Of a DNA stretch of 33,841 bases, positions 1-11,536 are shown one piece after another; positions within the stretch are counted from its first letter, which is position 1, and each line of letters starts with the position of its first letter. The DNA is from Microbacteriaceae bacterium. Lineage in GTDB: Bacteria > Actinomycetota > Actinomycetes > Actinomycetales > Microbacteriaceae. The notes under the pieces are model-generated. The model searched no databases. It was not told the DNA's origin and worked only from the letters and a program-made list of their open reading frames with translations. A program made the position numbers and the translations under genes. The DNA is taken from positions 1-33,841 of the forward strand of contig CANFOX010000006.1 in the NCBI GenBank assembly GCA_947448845.1, given 5' to 3'.

Positions 1-1296
1 GATCCAAACGCAGCCAAAGTTCAGCGCTTTCGAGAATCGAAGGGCGCGAGTGTGGTTGGTAGTCCAAACCGAAGAAGCCAGACCGTATTCAACGTCGTTT
101 GCCCAGGTTAGAGCCTGAGCGTCATCCTTAAATTTTTGAACGGTGACCACCGGACCAAAAATTTCGCTCTGAATTGACTCATCGGTTTGCTTGAGCCCGG
201 AAACCACGGTGGCTTCGTGGAAGTAGCCCACATCACCGATTCGCGAGCCGCCGACCTCAATGTTGGCATTGTCGGGAAGGCGCGAAATGAATCCTTGAAC
301 ACGTTCAAGCTGGTTCACGTTGTTTACCGGGCCAAACAAAATGTCATCGCGCTTCGGGTCACCGGTGAGCGCGTTGGCCTTTACCTCGGCAACTAGAAGA
401 GCAACGAATTCATCGTGCACCGACTCGTGAACCAAAATGCGAGTAGCCGCGGTGCAATCCTGGCCGGCATTGAAGTAACCCGCTATGGCAATCTGAGCGG
501 CGGCCTTCTGCAGGTCGGCGTCTTCGAAGACCACAACTGGCGCTTTGCCACCGAGTTCGAGGTGAACACGCTTAAGGTCGGTGGCGGCACTTTTGGCTAC
601 CTCCATTCCAGCGCGAACCGAACCGGTGATAGAAACCATCTGTGGAATCGAATGTTCGATAAGGGCACGTCCGGTATCGCGATCGCCGGTAACCACGTTA
701 AATACACCTTTTGGCAAAAACTCGCTTGCGATCTCTGCCAAAAACAGCGTGGATGCCGGAGTGGTGTCACTTGGTTTTATAACCACTGTGTTTCCGGCTG
801 CGATAGCTGGCGCAAATTTCCAGGTGGCCATGTTGAGTGGGTAGTTCCAAGGGGTCACCTGACCAATAACACCGATTGGTTCGCGACGAATCCAAGAGGT
901 GTGGTCGCGCGCATATTCACCGGCCGACTTACCTTCAAGATTTCGGGCAGCTCCGGCAAAGAATCGAATCTGATCGACCGAGGGCATGATCTCGTATTCC
1001 ACCAGCGTTGAGCGAGGCTTGCCCGTATTCTCAGATTCGATGTCGGCCGCCTCTTCGGCGCGAGCTTCAAGCGCATCCGCAATTCTAAAAAGTGCAAGTT
1101 GACGCTCGCCTGGGGTGAACTGGCTCCACTCTTCAAACGCCGCGTTGGCGGCTTTGTAGGCAACATCCACATCGTTGGCATTCGAGATAGCTGCCTTGGC
1201 GTAACCTTGCCCGTTTGCTGGGTTGATTACGTCACTGGTTTGACCAGAACTGGAGGCTACTGATTGGCCGTTTACAAAGTTCTTTAGTTCGCGCAT
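1..1296 (-). CDS. Aldehyde dehydrogenase family protein (gamma-aminobutyraldehyde dehydrogenase-like), 3' end truncated by window edge
   Basis: Minus-strand frame open from ATG at 1296 to the window edge (absent from ORF track because it has no stop). Own translation gives MRELKNFVNGQSVASSSGQTSDVINPANG..., GQVTPWNYPLNMATWKFAPAIAAGNTVVIKPSD, LELGGKAPVVVFEDAD, GQDCTAATRILV, EIFGPVVTV. AGGAG Shine-Dalgarno 5 nt upstream of ATG. Confidence 0.93.
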   Translation of the reverse strand, partial: MRELKNFVNGQSVASSSGQTSDVINPANGQGYAKAAISNANDVDVAYKAANAAFEEWSQFTPGERQLALFRIADALEARAEEAADIESENTGKPRSTLVEYEIMPSVDQIRFFAGAARNLEGKSAGEYARDHTSWIRREPIGVIGQVTPWNYPLNMATWKFAPAIAAGNTVVIKPSDTTPASTLFLAEIASEFLPKGVFNVVTGDRDTGRALIEHSIPQMVSITGSVRAGMEVAKSAATDLKRVHLELGGKAPVVVFEDADLQKAAAQIAIAGYFNAGQDCTAATRILVHESVHDEFVALLVAEVKANALTGDPKRDDILFGPVNNVNQLERVQGFISRLPDNANIEVGGSRIGDVGYFHEATVVSGLKQTDESIQSEIFGPVVTVQKFKDDAQALTWANDVEYGLASSVWTTNHTRALRFSKALNFGCVWI

Positions 1297-1347
1297 GAGT
1301 GCTCCTAATCGGTGAGACGATTTCATTGTAATCTGACAGTTTTTAGG

Positions 1348-1363
1348 CAAAATGTCTATTTTG
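1348..1363. promoter_or_regulatory. Candidate operator for the Lrp/AsnC regulator
   Basis: Palindrome CAAAAT-GTCT-ATTTTG in the divergent gap between the aldehyde dehydrogenase and the regulator, adjacent to a TACAAT -10 for the dehydrogenase. Confidence 0.45.
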
Positions 1364-1441
1364 GTATCGATTTCGTTGCGAAATGCCAAAACTGGTGCGT
1401 TTTCGTTTGTGAATCGGCGTTTCTACTGGCAAAATCAACAT

Positions 1442-1915
1442 ATGTCACGCATGTTTCGCACTCGAGGTAGTCAGCTAGATGAAACTAGCAAGCTGATTAT
1501 TGAGCAGTTGCAAGAAGACGGGCGCCGCTCTTACTCAGACATCGGCAAAGCCGTGGGCCTAAGCGAGGCTGCCGTGCGCCAACGCGTGCAAAAACTTACC
1601 GATAGCGGAGTAATGCAGGTGGTTGCGGTAACCGACCCGATGCAACTTGGCTTTTACCGCCAGGCCATGATCGGCATTCGCTGCAACGGCGACACCCGAT
1701 CAATCGCCGAAGAAATTGCAAAACTACCCGCCGTTGACTACGTGGTGCTCACCGGTGGAAGTTTTGACGTTTTGGTTGAGGTGATCTGCGAGAACGATGA
1801 CGAACTCCTAGATCTTCTCAATTCAAAGATCCGGATTCTGCCCGGAGTGACCTCATCAGAGACTTTCGTCTACTTGAGGCTGCAGAAACAGCTATACAAC
1901 TGGGGTACAAGATGA
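1442..1915 (+). CDS. Lrp/AsnC family transcriptional regulator
   Basis: LDETSKLIIEQLQEDGRRSYSDIGKAVGLSEAAVRQRVQKL helix-turn-helix plus C-terminal RAM/AsnC domain. ORF can extend to 1352; the ATG at 1442 fits the family N-terminus better. Confidence 0.9.
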   Translation: MSRMFRTRGSQLDETSKLIIEQLQEDGRRSYSDIGKAVGLSEAAVRQRVQKLTDSGVMQVVAVTDPMQLGFYRQAMIGIRCNGDTRSIAEEIAKLPAVDYVVLTGGSFDVLVEVICENDDELLDLLNSKIRILPGVTSSETFVYLRLQKQLYNWGTR

Positions 1916-1950
1916 ACCTCAGCCAAAACAAACAAGAAGAGTGATATCAA

Positions 1951-3450
1951 ATGGCAACCAAGGAAAGCCAAGCAGGAAAGCTTGTTCGCGGCCTAAAGTC
2001 CGTGTTCAAGGCTCCGGTAAAACCGGCCACAGCAAAAGCAGACCGCGCCACTCCGCTCGGAGACGCCCGTAAGGCCGGAACCGAGCCAACCGTAAAGATG
2101 CTGCAAGAGGCCGCTAAGTCGAACCTCTTTTTGCACTTCACGCGGCACAGTCCTTATCAAAAGGCTGACATACCAATCATCATGCGTGCCGAAGGGCACC
2201 ACTTCTGGGATCACACCGGTAAAAAGTACTTCGACGGCATCTCGAGCCTGTTCTCGGTAAACGCCGGCCACGGTCGAGTTCGTCTCGCCGAGGCTGCCGC
2301 CAAACAGATGAAGCAGTTGGATTACTTTCCGATCTGGTCTCACGCACATCCTTCGGCAATTGAGCTCTCTGAGCGCGTGCTTTCATATGCGCCAAAGAAC
2401 CTGAGCCGCGTTTTCTTTACGACCGGAGGTGGTGAGGCAAACGAAACCGCTTGGAAACTGGCAAAGCAGTATTTCAAGATGACCGGCAAGCCTCTAAAGC
2501 ACAAGGTTCTCACCCGCTCGGTGGCATACCACGGCACATCGCACGGCGCCCTGTCGCTCACGGGAATTCCATCGATGAAGAAGGCATTCGAACCACTGGT
2601 TCCCAGCACCTTTCGGGTACCGAACACTAACTGGTATCGCTCGCAAGACGACTTCGCAAATGAAGAAGAATTCGCCATGTGGGCCGCCAACCGAGTTGAA
2701 GAAATGATTCTCTTCGAAGACCCAGACACCGTTGCTGCTTTCTTCTTAGAACCAGTTCAAAACTCTGGCGGATGCTTCACAGCACCAAAGTCGTATTTCA
2801 AACGAATTCGCGAAATTTGCGACAAATATGACGTGCTTTTGGTGGCCGATGAAACCATCGACGGTTTTGGTCGCATCGGCACCATGTTTGCTTCTGAGTT
2901 CTATGAACTTGAGCCAGACATGCTGGTTTGCGCTAAGGGAATCACCTCGGCCTATGCCCCACTCGGTGCGTTGCTATTAACCGAAAAGCTATTCGAGCCG
3001 TTCAAGCACGGCACGGCACTTTTTCCACACGGTTACACCTTCGCCGGTCACCCGGTGAGCTGTGCCGTTGCGCTAGAAAACCTCGACATCTTCGATGAAG
3101 AAGACCTGGTTGGTAACGTGCGTCGAAATGCCCCGATTTTCAAGGCAACCCTAGACAAACTGCGCGACTTGCCGATTGTTGGTGACGTTCGCGGTGAAGG
3201 TTACTTCTATGCAATCGAGTTGGTGAAAGACAAAAACACCAAAGAAACCTTCAACGACGCCGAGTCAGAGAAGCTGCTTCGCGGAATCTTGTCGCACCGC
3301 ATGTTTGAAGAGGGGCTCTATTGCCGCTCTGACGACCGTGGCGACCCCGTAGTTCAGCTAGCTCCGCCACTCACCATTGGCCCAGATCAGTTTGATGAGC
3401 TCGAATCGATTCTTCGAGGCTGCCTGAGTGAAGCCTGGGCGAAGATGTAG
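1951..3450 (+). CDS. Class III PLP-dependent aminotransferase (putrescine/omega-amino acid:pyruvate type)
   Basis: FFTTGGGEANETAWKLAKQYF, LLVADETIDGFGRIGTMFA, CAKGITSAYAPLGALLLTE (PLP lysine), HGYTFAGHPVSCAVAL. Confidence 0.92.
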   Translation: MATKESQAGKLVRGLKSVFKAPVKPATAKADRATPLGDARKAGTEPTVKMLQEAAKSNLFLHFTRHSPYQKADIPIIMRAEGHHFWDHTGKKYFDGISSLFSVNAGHGRVRLAEAAAKQMKQLDYFPIWSHAHPSAIELSERVLSYAPKNLSRVFFTTGGGEANETAWKLAKQYFKMTGKPLKHKVLTRSVAYHGTSHGALSLTGIPSMKKAFEPLVPSTFRVPNTNWYRSQDDFANEEEFAMWAANRVEEMILFEDPDTVAAFFLEPVQNSGGCFTAPKSYFKRIREICDKYDVLLVADETIDGFGRIGTMFASEFYELEPDMLVCAKGITSAYAPLGALLLTEKLFEPFKHGTALFPHGYTFAGHPVSCAVALENLDIFDEEDLVGNVRRNAPIFKATLDKLRDLPIVGDVRGEGYFYAIELVKDKNTKETFNDAESEKLLRGILSHRMFEEGLYCRSDDRGDPVVQLAPPLTIGPDQFDELESILRGCLSEAWAKM

Positions 3451-3462
3451 TTTGCTGTGTTT

Positions 3463-3497
3463 GAAAACCCTCGTCACTCTCGGTGGCGGGGGTTTTC
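3463..3497 (+). terminator. Rho-independent terminator after aminotransferase
   Basis: GAAAACCCTCGTCAC-TCTCG-GTGGCGGGGGTTTTC: 15-bp stem allowing G.U wobbles, 3' side ends in a T run. Confidence 0.75.
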
Positions 3498-3577
3498 ACT
3501 TCGGGCTAAGACTTGGCGTTATGCTCAAATTCAGAAGTGCTTCAGTGAACTTCTGAACAAATTTCTAGGGTTCAAGG

Positions 3578-4066
3578 ATGACAAAAATACCCACATTTGA
3601 TTCCAGCTGTTCATTTGACTCGGCCATTGGCCCCATCTCGCTATATGCGTTAGATGATGCCGTGGTTTTTCTAACCATGGGTCATCCAGCCGCGGCAAAC
3701 CTAGGTAAATCTAAGGTGCTGAACGAAGCCACAAAACAACTCAAGGCTTACTTCTCAGGTAAATCGAAAACATTGAACTTTGCGGTGTCGGCCAACGGCA
3801 CGGCGTTTCAAGAAGCGGTTTGGGGGCAGATTGCCAAACTTGGCTTTGGCGAAACGACTAGTTATGCCGAAATTGCCGAGGCAATTGGTAACCCAAAAGC
3901 GGTTAGGGCCGTCGGCGGCGCCGTTGGCGCGAACCCGGTCCCTTTGGTGATTGGTTGCCACCGAGTGCTTGGTGTCAGCGGCCAAATCACCGGTTATTCG
4001 GGTGGCGATGGCATTGCTACCAAAACCTGGTTACTCGAACACGAAGGCATTCCGGTTAAGCTTTGA
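3578..4066 (+). CDS. ogt: Methylated-DNA--[protein]-cysteine S-methyltransferase
   Basis: [67 protein letters not shown]. Active-site motif is GCHRV rather than PCHRV. Confidence 0.93.
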   Translation: MTKIPTFDSSCSFDSAIGPISLYALDDAVVFLTMGHPAAANLGKSKVLNEATKQLKAYFSGKSKTLNFAVSANGTAFQEAVWGQIAKLGFGETTSYAEIAEAIGNPKAVRAVGGAVGANPVPLVIGCHRVLGVSGQITGYSGGDGIATKTWLLEHEGIPVKL

Positions 4067-4623
4067 CCACTCGACTGCACGAAGACGGGTTGGTGCGCTG
4101 CTCATGGGCAGGCACCGACCCGCTTTATGTTAAATATCACGACACCGAGTGGGGCGTTGAAGTTCGCGGCAACAACGCCATGTTCGAACGCCTGAGCCTA
4201 GAGGGTTTTCAAGCCGGGCTCAGTTGGATCACCATTTTGAAACGCCGCGATGGTTTTCGCTCGGCATTTCACGATTTTGAAATTGACAAGGTTGCCTCTA
4301 TGGCAGATGCCGAAGGTGAAGCTCTGATGTTAAATGATGGCATTATTCGAAATCGGGCCAAGATTCGCAGCACCATTAAAAACGCGCAGCTTTGCCAGCA
4401 ACTTGATCTAACCGAGCTGCTTTGGAGCTTTGCCCCAATCTCTGGTGAAGGTAAGAGTTCCTCACCCCGAGCGGTATCAGAAGAGTCAACGGCTATGAGT
4501 AAATCGCTTCGCAAATTGGGCTTTGGGTTTGTTGGGCCAACCACCATGCATGCGCTCATGCAGGCAGTTGGAATGTTCAACGAGCACCAGGTCGAGTGTT
4601 TCAGGCGCAGCCAACTCCCCTAA
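4063..4623 (+). CDS. tag: DNA-3-methyladenine glycosylase I
   Basis: [61 protein letters not shown] start overlapping the ogt stop (TTGA); C-terminal NEHQVECF consistent with Zn ligands. Confidence 0.93.
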   Translation: MTTRLHEDGLVRCSWAGTDPLYVKYHDTEWGVEVRGNNAMFERLSLEGFQAGLSWITILKRRDGFRSAFHDFEIDKVASMADAEGEALMLNDGIIRNRAKIRSTIKNAQLCQQLDLTELLWSFAPISGEGKSSSPRAVSEESTAMSKSLRKLGFGFVGPTTMHALMQAVGMFNEHQVECFRRSQLP

Positions 4624-4632
4624 ACTTCAGCA

Positions 4633-5109
4633 ATGAACAATTTGCAGGAATTCGATGCCTTTTACCGAGAACAAATGCATGTCATTCAGAGATACCTTGC
4701 AAGACGCGTTCCCCTTGAAAACATTGATGACTTAGTCTCAGAAATTTTTGATATTGCCTTTCGTCGCATGAACCAGGCGAAACCTGGCTTTGAACTACCT
4801 TGGCTTTACCGCATTGCTGGCTTTGTGGTGGCCAACCATCGCCGCAAACTTCAGCGCGAAACCAGTTTCTTAGCCACCTTTTACGCAGCCGAAACCTCGG
4901 CCTCTGCCGAGCAAATCGCCCTTTCGCACGTTGAACTTGCCGAAGCGTGGAAGCAACTGAAACCCGGTGAACGTGAGGCGCTTTCACTAGCCGCCTTCGA
5001 AGGGTTGAGCGTAAGCCAGATTGCAACCGCGTTGGGAATCACGACAAACGCCGTGAACCTGCGACTTCATAAAGCCAGAACCAAACTGGCGAAACATTTA
5101 GATCTATAG
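4633..5109 (+). CDS. RNA polymerase sigma-70 family, ECF subfamily
   Basis: Region 2 (YLARRVPLENIDDLVSEIFDIAFRR...PWLYRIAGFVVANHRRK) and region 4 (LKPGEREALSLAAFEGLSVSQIATALGITTNAVNLRLHKARTKL). Confidence 0.9.
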   Translation: MNNLQEFDAFYREQMHVIQRYLARRVPLENIDDLVSEIFDIAFRRMNQAKPGFELPWLYRIAGFVVANHRRKLQRETSFLATFYAAETSASAEQIALSHVELAEAWKQLKPGEREALSLAAFEGLSVSQIATALGITTNAVNLRLHKARTKLAKHLDL

Positions 5110-5142
5110 AAAGTTTTGCTGTTCTGGCGACATAAACCAGAT

Positions 5143-6504
5143 ATGAACGAAAAAGTTGACGGCTTGCTGAAAAGCGCCGACCCTGCCAAAAACCTTCAGC
5201 TCGGCGAACCAGGTGCCTTCGCACCCAAGAACAAGAAGCCTCTCAAATCACGCGAATGGTTCGCGCTGCAGGGCCGCAGGTCGCAATTAGCAACCATGGC
5301 CGCAGCATTTGCCTTAGTTCTAGGGCTCGGCATCTCTGCCGTTGGCTTTGCGCCGCATGACACAAAACCAATAATGACCCTAGGCTCCGGCCCCCAAGCA
5401 ACTGCACCGAATTCAGATGCGGCGCAAAGCAAAATGGCAGCTGGCGGCATGATGATGCCTTGGTTCCAGTACGAATATCGGGCAGCCGACAACTTAAACA
5501 GTGAATCACCTACCAATATCGTTTATCGCCTACAACTGACCGGTGACCCAAAGCAGATTCTTAGTGCTTTAGGCAAACAGGTTGGCGTCTCTGGTCAGGT
5601 TCAAACCTTTGACGAGGCAAGTTATGGCCCTAACAACTACTTCATTGGCTCGAGCGACTGGACTAAACCTACGGTTACCATCAACTGGGCAGGCACCGGC
5701 AACTGGTCGTACAGCGACCCAACCGCATACCCTGATTGCCAGCCGCAACCGAGCGACTCTGCGACAACCGGTTGGTGCACCTTGCCCGACGGCTCAACTG
5801 CAAAAAGAAACTTTCCGACCGAAGCAGTCGCCGCAGCACAAGCGGCCCGAATCTTCACCGCAGGTGGGCTCAAGGTAACGGCATCCGATATAAAAATCAC
5901 TAAGGATGACTATTCGATGTCAGCTTCGGCCTCACTCGAAGTTGCAGGCCAACCCACTGCACTAACCTGGCAGGCAAGCTGGAGCACAACCGGTCAACTT
6001 GCCTATGCATACGGGCAGTCAGTAACTGTCGAAAAAGTTAGTGATGTGCCAACAATCGACGCAAAGCGCGCCATTGAGCGACTTAGTGACTGGCGTTGGA
6101 GCGGGCAGGCGGCTGAAAGCTTCTACCCAACTGGGCCAATGGTGTATGGCCGCATGGCTGACGATGCTACCGGCGCACTTGTGGGCACGGAAACATCAAC
6201 TTCTGGCGGTTCAGCCGATGCCAGCACCGGTTCTGCGGTTGCTCCAACTGAAGCGGCTACTTCACCAGATCAAATTGTTGACCCAACCGAAGAGCCGATT
6301 CCTACACCAGAGGTAAAGCTGTTTCTAGTGAATAAAGCTAGCGCTGCCTTGCTATTGGTTTATGACGCACAAGGCAACGCCTGGCTGGTTCCGGGCTACT
6401 TCTTAGAAGGCGACCAGGGCGTCGCGGGTTCGGTTTTGGCTGTTGCCGATGGTGTTATTCAACTTCCGCCTGCCGATGACGCAGTTATGCAAATGGTCAA
6501 GTGA
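5143..6504 (+). CDS. Hypothetical single-pass membrane protein, candidate ECF partner/anti-sigma or envelope protein
   Basis: Immediately downstream of the ECF gene; cytoplasmic ~50 aa, one TM (LATMAAAFALVLGLGISAVGF), large extracytoplasmic domain with a Ser/Thr/Pro/Glu-rich linker. ORF track start (TTG 5116) likely too early; ATG at 5143 preferred. No zinc-finger anti-sigma motif seen. Confidence 0.75.
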   Translation: MNEKVDGLLKSADPAKNLQLGEPGAFAPKNKKPLKSREWFALQGRRSQLATMAAAFALVLGLGISAVGFAPHDTKPIMTLGSGPQATAPNSDAAQSKMAAGGMMMPWFQYEYRAADNLNSESPTNIVYRLQLTGDPKQILSALGKQVGVSGQVQTFDEASYGPNNYFIGSSDWTKPTVTINWAGTGNWSYSDPTAYPDCQPQPSDSATTGWCTLPDGSTAKRNFPTEAVAAAQAARIFTAGGLKVTASDIKITKDDYSMSASASLEVAGQPTALTWQASWSTTGQLAYAYGQSVTVEKVSDVPTIDAKRAIERLSDWRWSGQAAESFYPTGPMVYGRMADDATGALVGTETSTSGGSADASTGSAVAPTEAATSPDQIVDPTEEPIPTPEVKLFLVNKASAALLLVYDAQGNAWLVPGYFLEGDQGVAGSVLAVADGVIQLPPADDAVMQMVK

Positions 6505-6524
6505 GACTCACCTAAACTAGCCAA

Positions 6525-7160
6525 ATGGTCAAACTAAATCGCATTTATACCCGCACCGGTGACGAAGGTCTTACGGGCCTGTCGGATTTCTCGCGAACTC
6601 GCAAAACTGATCCTCGTATTGAAGCCTACGCCGACGTTGACGAAGCTAACTCAACCATTGGCGTTGCGGTGTCATTGGCCATAAATGAGTTCGACGAAGA
6701 AACCCTTCACCTGCTCTCTCAGATTCAAAACGACCTTTTTGACCTTGGTGCAGACCTTTCTAATCCGCTCAATGAATACAACGAATACGAGCCCCTTCGA
6801 GTTGGTCAGGAATGGGTTGACGCACTCGAAACAGCTATCGACCATTACAACAAAGACTTGAGCAAACTTGACTCGTTCATTCTTCCTGGTGGCTCTGGCC
6901 TGGCAGCTGGCCTACACCTTGCCAGAACGGTAATTCGCCGAGCCGAACGAGCCACTTGGCACGCCATTGAAACTTACGGAGTTGAACCGGCCAAGAAAGG
7001 TCACCCAAACGGTGGGGTAAATATTCTTGCGGCTCGTTATTTGAATCGCCTGAGCGATCTGCTATTCGTTCTGGCGCGCTATGCCAACATTAAGCACGGC
7101 GGAGATGTGAAGTGGGTACCGGCTGCCAATCGCCGCACTCGCCCAGCCAAGAACAAATAG
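6525..7160 (+). CDS. Cob(I)yrinic acid a,c-diamide adenosyltransferase (PduO/MMAB type)
   Basis: MVKLNRIYTRTGDEGLTGL, DVDEANSTIGVAVS, IQNDLFDLGADLSNP, FILPGGSGLAAGLHLARTVIRRAERA. Confidence 0.93.
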   Translation: MVKLNRIYTRTGDEGLTGLSDFSRTRKTDPRIEAYADVDEANSTIGVAVSLAINEFDEETLHLLSQIQNDLFDLGADLSNPLNEYNEYEPLRVGQEWVDALETAIDHYNKDLSKLDSFILPGGSGLAAGLHLARTVIRRAERATWHAIETYGVEPAKKGHPNGGVNILAARYLNRLSDLLFVLARYANIKHGGDVKWVPAANRRTRPAKNK

Positions 7161-7167
7161 CTGACCT

Positions 7168-7210
7168 AAGCGAAAAACCCCTGCCGATTCGACAGGGGTT
7201 TTTGCTTTTT
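7168..7210. terminator. Bidirectional intrinsic terminator between the adenosyltransferase gene and atpC
   Basis: AAAAACCCCTG (7173-7183) / CAGGGGTTTTT (7193-7203), perfect 11-bp arms, A-rich and T-rich flanks; sits between convergent genes. Confidence 0.88.
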
Positions 7211-7215
7211 TGAAG

Positions 7216-7482
7216 CTAAAGGATTGCGGCGTGGCGAGCAACTACGGTTACCACGTTGTGCTCAACCGAGAGAAAACCCTCGGCGGCACTTGCCTTGATA
7301 ACCTCGCCCTCTGGAAGAGTGATTCGAACTTCACCGTCACCCAAAATGGCTAGCAGTGGTTCGTGACCGGGCAGTAGACCGATCTCACCCTCAACGGTCT
7401 TGGCGACAACCATTTTGGCTGCACCCGACCAAACCGCCTGATCGGCGGCAACGAGGTTTACCTGAAGGGTATTTGCAGACAC
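7216..7482 (-). CDS. atpC: ATP synthase F1 epsilon subunit
   Basis: LQVNLVAADQAVWSGAAKMVVAKTVEGEIGLLPGHEPLLAILGDGEVRI; last gene of atp cluster. Confidence 0.95.
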   Translation of the reverse strand: MSANTLQVNLVAADQAVWSGAAKMVVAKTVEGEIGLLPGHEPLLAILGDGEVRITLPEGEVIKASAAEGFLSVEHNVVTVVARHAAIL

Positions 7483-7484
7483 GA

Positions 7485-8930
<1,446 letters not shown>

Positions 8931-9839
8931 TTAGTCTTCTTTGCCGGCCGACGACAGAGCATCTGCGCCACCGACAATTTCTGAGATCTGTTGGGTAATT
9001 TCGGCTTGACGAGCCGAGTTGCTTAGACGGGTGTAGTTCAAAATCAACTTTTCGGCGTTGTCAGTAGCCGATTTCATGGCTTTTTGTCGAGCAGCGTGCT
9101 CTGAGGCCGCAGACTGCAGCATTGCGTTGAAAAGACGGCTTTCAATGTAAACCGGTAGCAGTGCATCTAGCACCTTGGTTACATCTGGTTCGAATTCATA
9201 AAGTGGAAAGACCTCGTCTGCCGAAGGCTTTTGTTCCCCTTCAACTACTTCGAGAGGAAGCAGACGAACCACTTCAGGAACCTGTGAAATCATCGACACG
9301 AAGCGGTTGTAAACAACGTGAATCTCGTCTACTCCCCCATCTTTGTAATCGGTTTTGAAGGCTTCAAGGATTGCGTCAGCAATTTCTTTGGCAGTGTCGA
9401 ACTGTGGCAGGTCGGTGCCGCCAGTCCACGATCTAACCGATGCACGTCGGCGGAAACCGAAGAAGCTTACCGACTTACGGCCAACCAGGTAGTAAACCAC
9501 TTCTTTGCCTTGAGACTGCAACAGAGCAGTCAGCTGATCGGTTTCTTTGAGAACGTTCGAAGAGAAGGCTCCGGCCAAACCGCGGTCAGATGTGAAAACA
9601 ACAATGGCGGCACGGTCGATGCGAGTCGGTTCGGTGGTGAGCGGGTGGTCAACGTTCGAATAGGTTGCCACCGCCGAAACGGCGCGAGTAACCGCGCGCG
9701 CATATGGGGTCGAGGCAACGACCCGCTGCTGCGCTTTCGCAATGCGCGAGGCCGAGATCAACTCCATGGCGCGAGTGATCTTCTTGGTCGTCTGGGCAGA
9801 CTTAATTTTCTGCCTATAGACCCGAAGTTGCGCTCCCAT
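8931..9839 (-). CDS. atpG: ATP synthase F1 gamma subunit
   Basis: [54 protein letters not shown]. Confidence 0.98.
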   Translation of the reverse strand: MGAQLRVYRQKIKSAQTTKKITRAMELISASRIAKAQQRVVASTPYARAVTRAVSAVATYSNVDHPLTTEPTRIDRAAIVVFTSDRGLAGAFSSNVLKETDQLTALLQSQGKEVVYYLVGRKSVSFFGFRRRASVRSWTGGTDLPQFDTAKEIADAILEAFKTDYKDGGVDEIHVVYNRFVSMISQVPEVVRLLPLEVVEGEQKPSADEVFPLYEFEPDVTKVLDALLPVYIESRLFNAMLQSAASEHAARQKAMKSATDNAEKLILNYTRLSNSARQAEITQQISEIVGGADALSSAGKED

Positions 9840-9865
9840 TTCTTGCCGTTCCTTCTTTTACCTGT

Positions 9866-11491
9866 TTACTTAGCCTGCTTGACGATCTTTTCCTGGTTGA
9901 CTTCTTCGGCGTCGAGAGCCTTAGCTTTTGAGGCTAGGTTCTCACCAGCTGAAGTCTGAAAAGATGCCTTGAACTTAGCCACTTCGGCTTCTAGCGCCTT
10001 CGTGGTGTCGTCGTCGAGGTTGTTAGTTTCACGAATGGTGGTAAGCACCCTCGAGTTACGACGCAGGTGCTCAAGAAGTTCACCTTCGAAACGCAGAACG
10101 TCTTCCACCGGAACTTCATCGAGCTTTCCAGTGGTTCCTGCCCAGATCGAAACAGTTTGTTCTTCCACTGGGTATGGCGAATACTGTGGCTGCTTAAGAA
10201 GCTGCATCAGACGGGCACCGCGAGCCAACTGCTGGCGTGAAGCGGCGTCTAGGTCTGATGCAAACATGGCGAACGCTTCAAGTGAGCGGTACTGAGCCAA
10301 CTCGAGCTTCAGGGTTCCCGAAACCTTCTTGATGCCTTTCACCTGCGCAGCACCACCAACACGAGAAACCGAGATACCCACATCGATAGCTGGGCGCTGG
10401 TTCGAGTTGAAAAGGTCGGATTGCAAGAAGATCTGACCGTCGGTAATCGAAATTACGTTGGTTGGAATGTAGGCAGAAACGTCGTTCGCCTTGGTTTCGA
10501 TGATTGGTAGACCAGTCATCGAACCGGCACCCATGGCATCGCTTAGCTTGGCGCAACGCTCTAGCAGGCGGCTGTGTAAGTAGAACACGTCTCCAGGGTA
10601 GGCTTCACGGCCTGGTGGGCGGCGAAGCAGTAGCGAAACGGCACGGTAGGCCTCTGCTTGCTTGGAAAGGTCATCGAAAATAATGAGCACGTGTTTGCCA
10701 CCGTACATCCAATGCTGACCAATGGCAGAACCGGTGTAAGGGGCCAAGTACTTGAAGCCGGCTGGGTCAGAAGCTGGCGAGGCAACGATGGTGGTGTATT
10801 CCATGGCACCGGCTTCTTCAAGCGCGCCTTTCACCGCAGCAATGGTTGAACCTTTTTGACCAACCGCAACGTAAATGCAGCGAACCTGCTTGTTTACGTC
10901 GCCAGATTCCCAGTTAGCTTTCTGGTTGATTATGGTGTCTACTGCGATGGCGGTTTTACCAGTCTGGCGGTCACCAATGATGAGCTGACGCTGACCACGA
11001 CCAACTGGAATCATGGCGTCGATAGCCTTGATTCCGGTCTGCAGTGGCTCGTGAACCGATTTGCGGTCCATAACTCCAGGAGCTTGAAGTTCAAGGGCGC
11101 GGCGGGCTTCTGCCTTGATGTCGCCTAGACCGTCGATTGGGTTACCCAACGGGTCTACAACGCGGCCAAGGAACTTGTCGCCAACCGGAGCCGATAGAAC
11201 CTCACCGGTGCGGTGAACTTCCATGCCTTCATGTATGCCCTCGAAGTTACCAAGAACAACGACACCAATCTCGCGCTCGTCAAGGTTCAGAGCCAAACCA
11301 AGGGTGCCGTCGGCGAAACGAAGCAATTCGTTTGCCATGGCACTTGGAAGGCCCTCAACGTGCGCAATACCGTCGCCGGCATCGATGACGTGCCCAACTT
11401 CGGTGCGCGAAGCCTTGGCTGGCTCGTAAGACTTGACGAAGTCTTTCAGAGCATCGCGAATCTCGTTAGGGCTGATCTTCAAATCTGCCAT
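9866..11491 (-). CDS. atpA: ATP synthase F1 alpha subunit
   Basis: [49 protein letters not shown]. Confidence 0.99.
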   Translation of the reverse strand: MADLKISPNEIRDALKDFVKSYEPAKASRTEVGHVIDAGDGIAHVEGLPSAMANELLRFADGTLGLALNLDEREIGVVVLGNFEGIHEGMEVHRTGEVLSAPVGDKFLGRVVDPLGNPIDGLGDIKAEARRALELQAPGVMDRKSVHEPLQTGIKAIDAMIPVGRGQRQLIIGDRQTGKTAIAVDTIINQKANWESGDVNKQVRCIYVAVGQKGSTIAAVKGALEEAGAMEYTTIVASPASDPAGFKYLAPYTGSAIGQHWMYGGKHVLIIFDDLSKQAEAYRAVSLLLRRPPGREAYPGDVFYLHSRLLERCAKLSDAMGAGSMTGLPIIETKANDVSAYIPTNVISITDGQIFLQSDLFNSNQRPAIDVGISVSRVGGAAQVKGIKKVSGTLKLELAQYRSLEAFAMFASDLDAASRQQLARGARLMQLLKQPQYSPYPVEEQTVSIWAGTTGKLDEVPVEDVLRFEGELLEHLRRNSRVLTTIRETNNLDDDTTKALEAEVAKFKASFQTSAGENLASKAKALDAEEVNQEKIVKQAK

Positions 11492-11536
11492 CTCGTTCCT
11501 CTACTTCTGGGGCAAGCCCCGGTCGCTACTTTTGGT

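Noticed and set aside
415-1011. 198-aa plus-strand ORF
   Set aside because: Antisense to the aldehyde dehydrogenase, which is unambiguous though missing from the ORF track because it runs off the window.
5116-5142. TTG-initiated 9-codon N-terminal extension of the protein after the ECF gene
   Set aside because: ATG at 5143 gives a more plausible cytoplasmic start; the extension adds no recognisable feature.
9318-9959. 213-aa plus-strand ORF antisense to atpG/atpA
   Set aside because: Overlaps two strongly conserved genes; composition typical of an antisense artefact.
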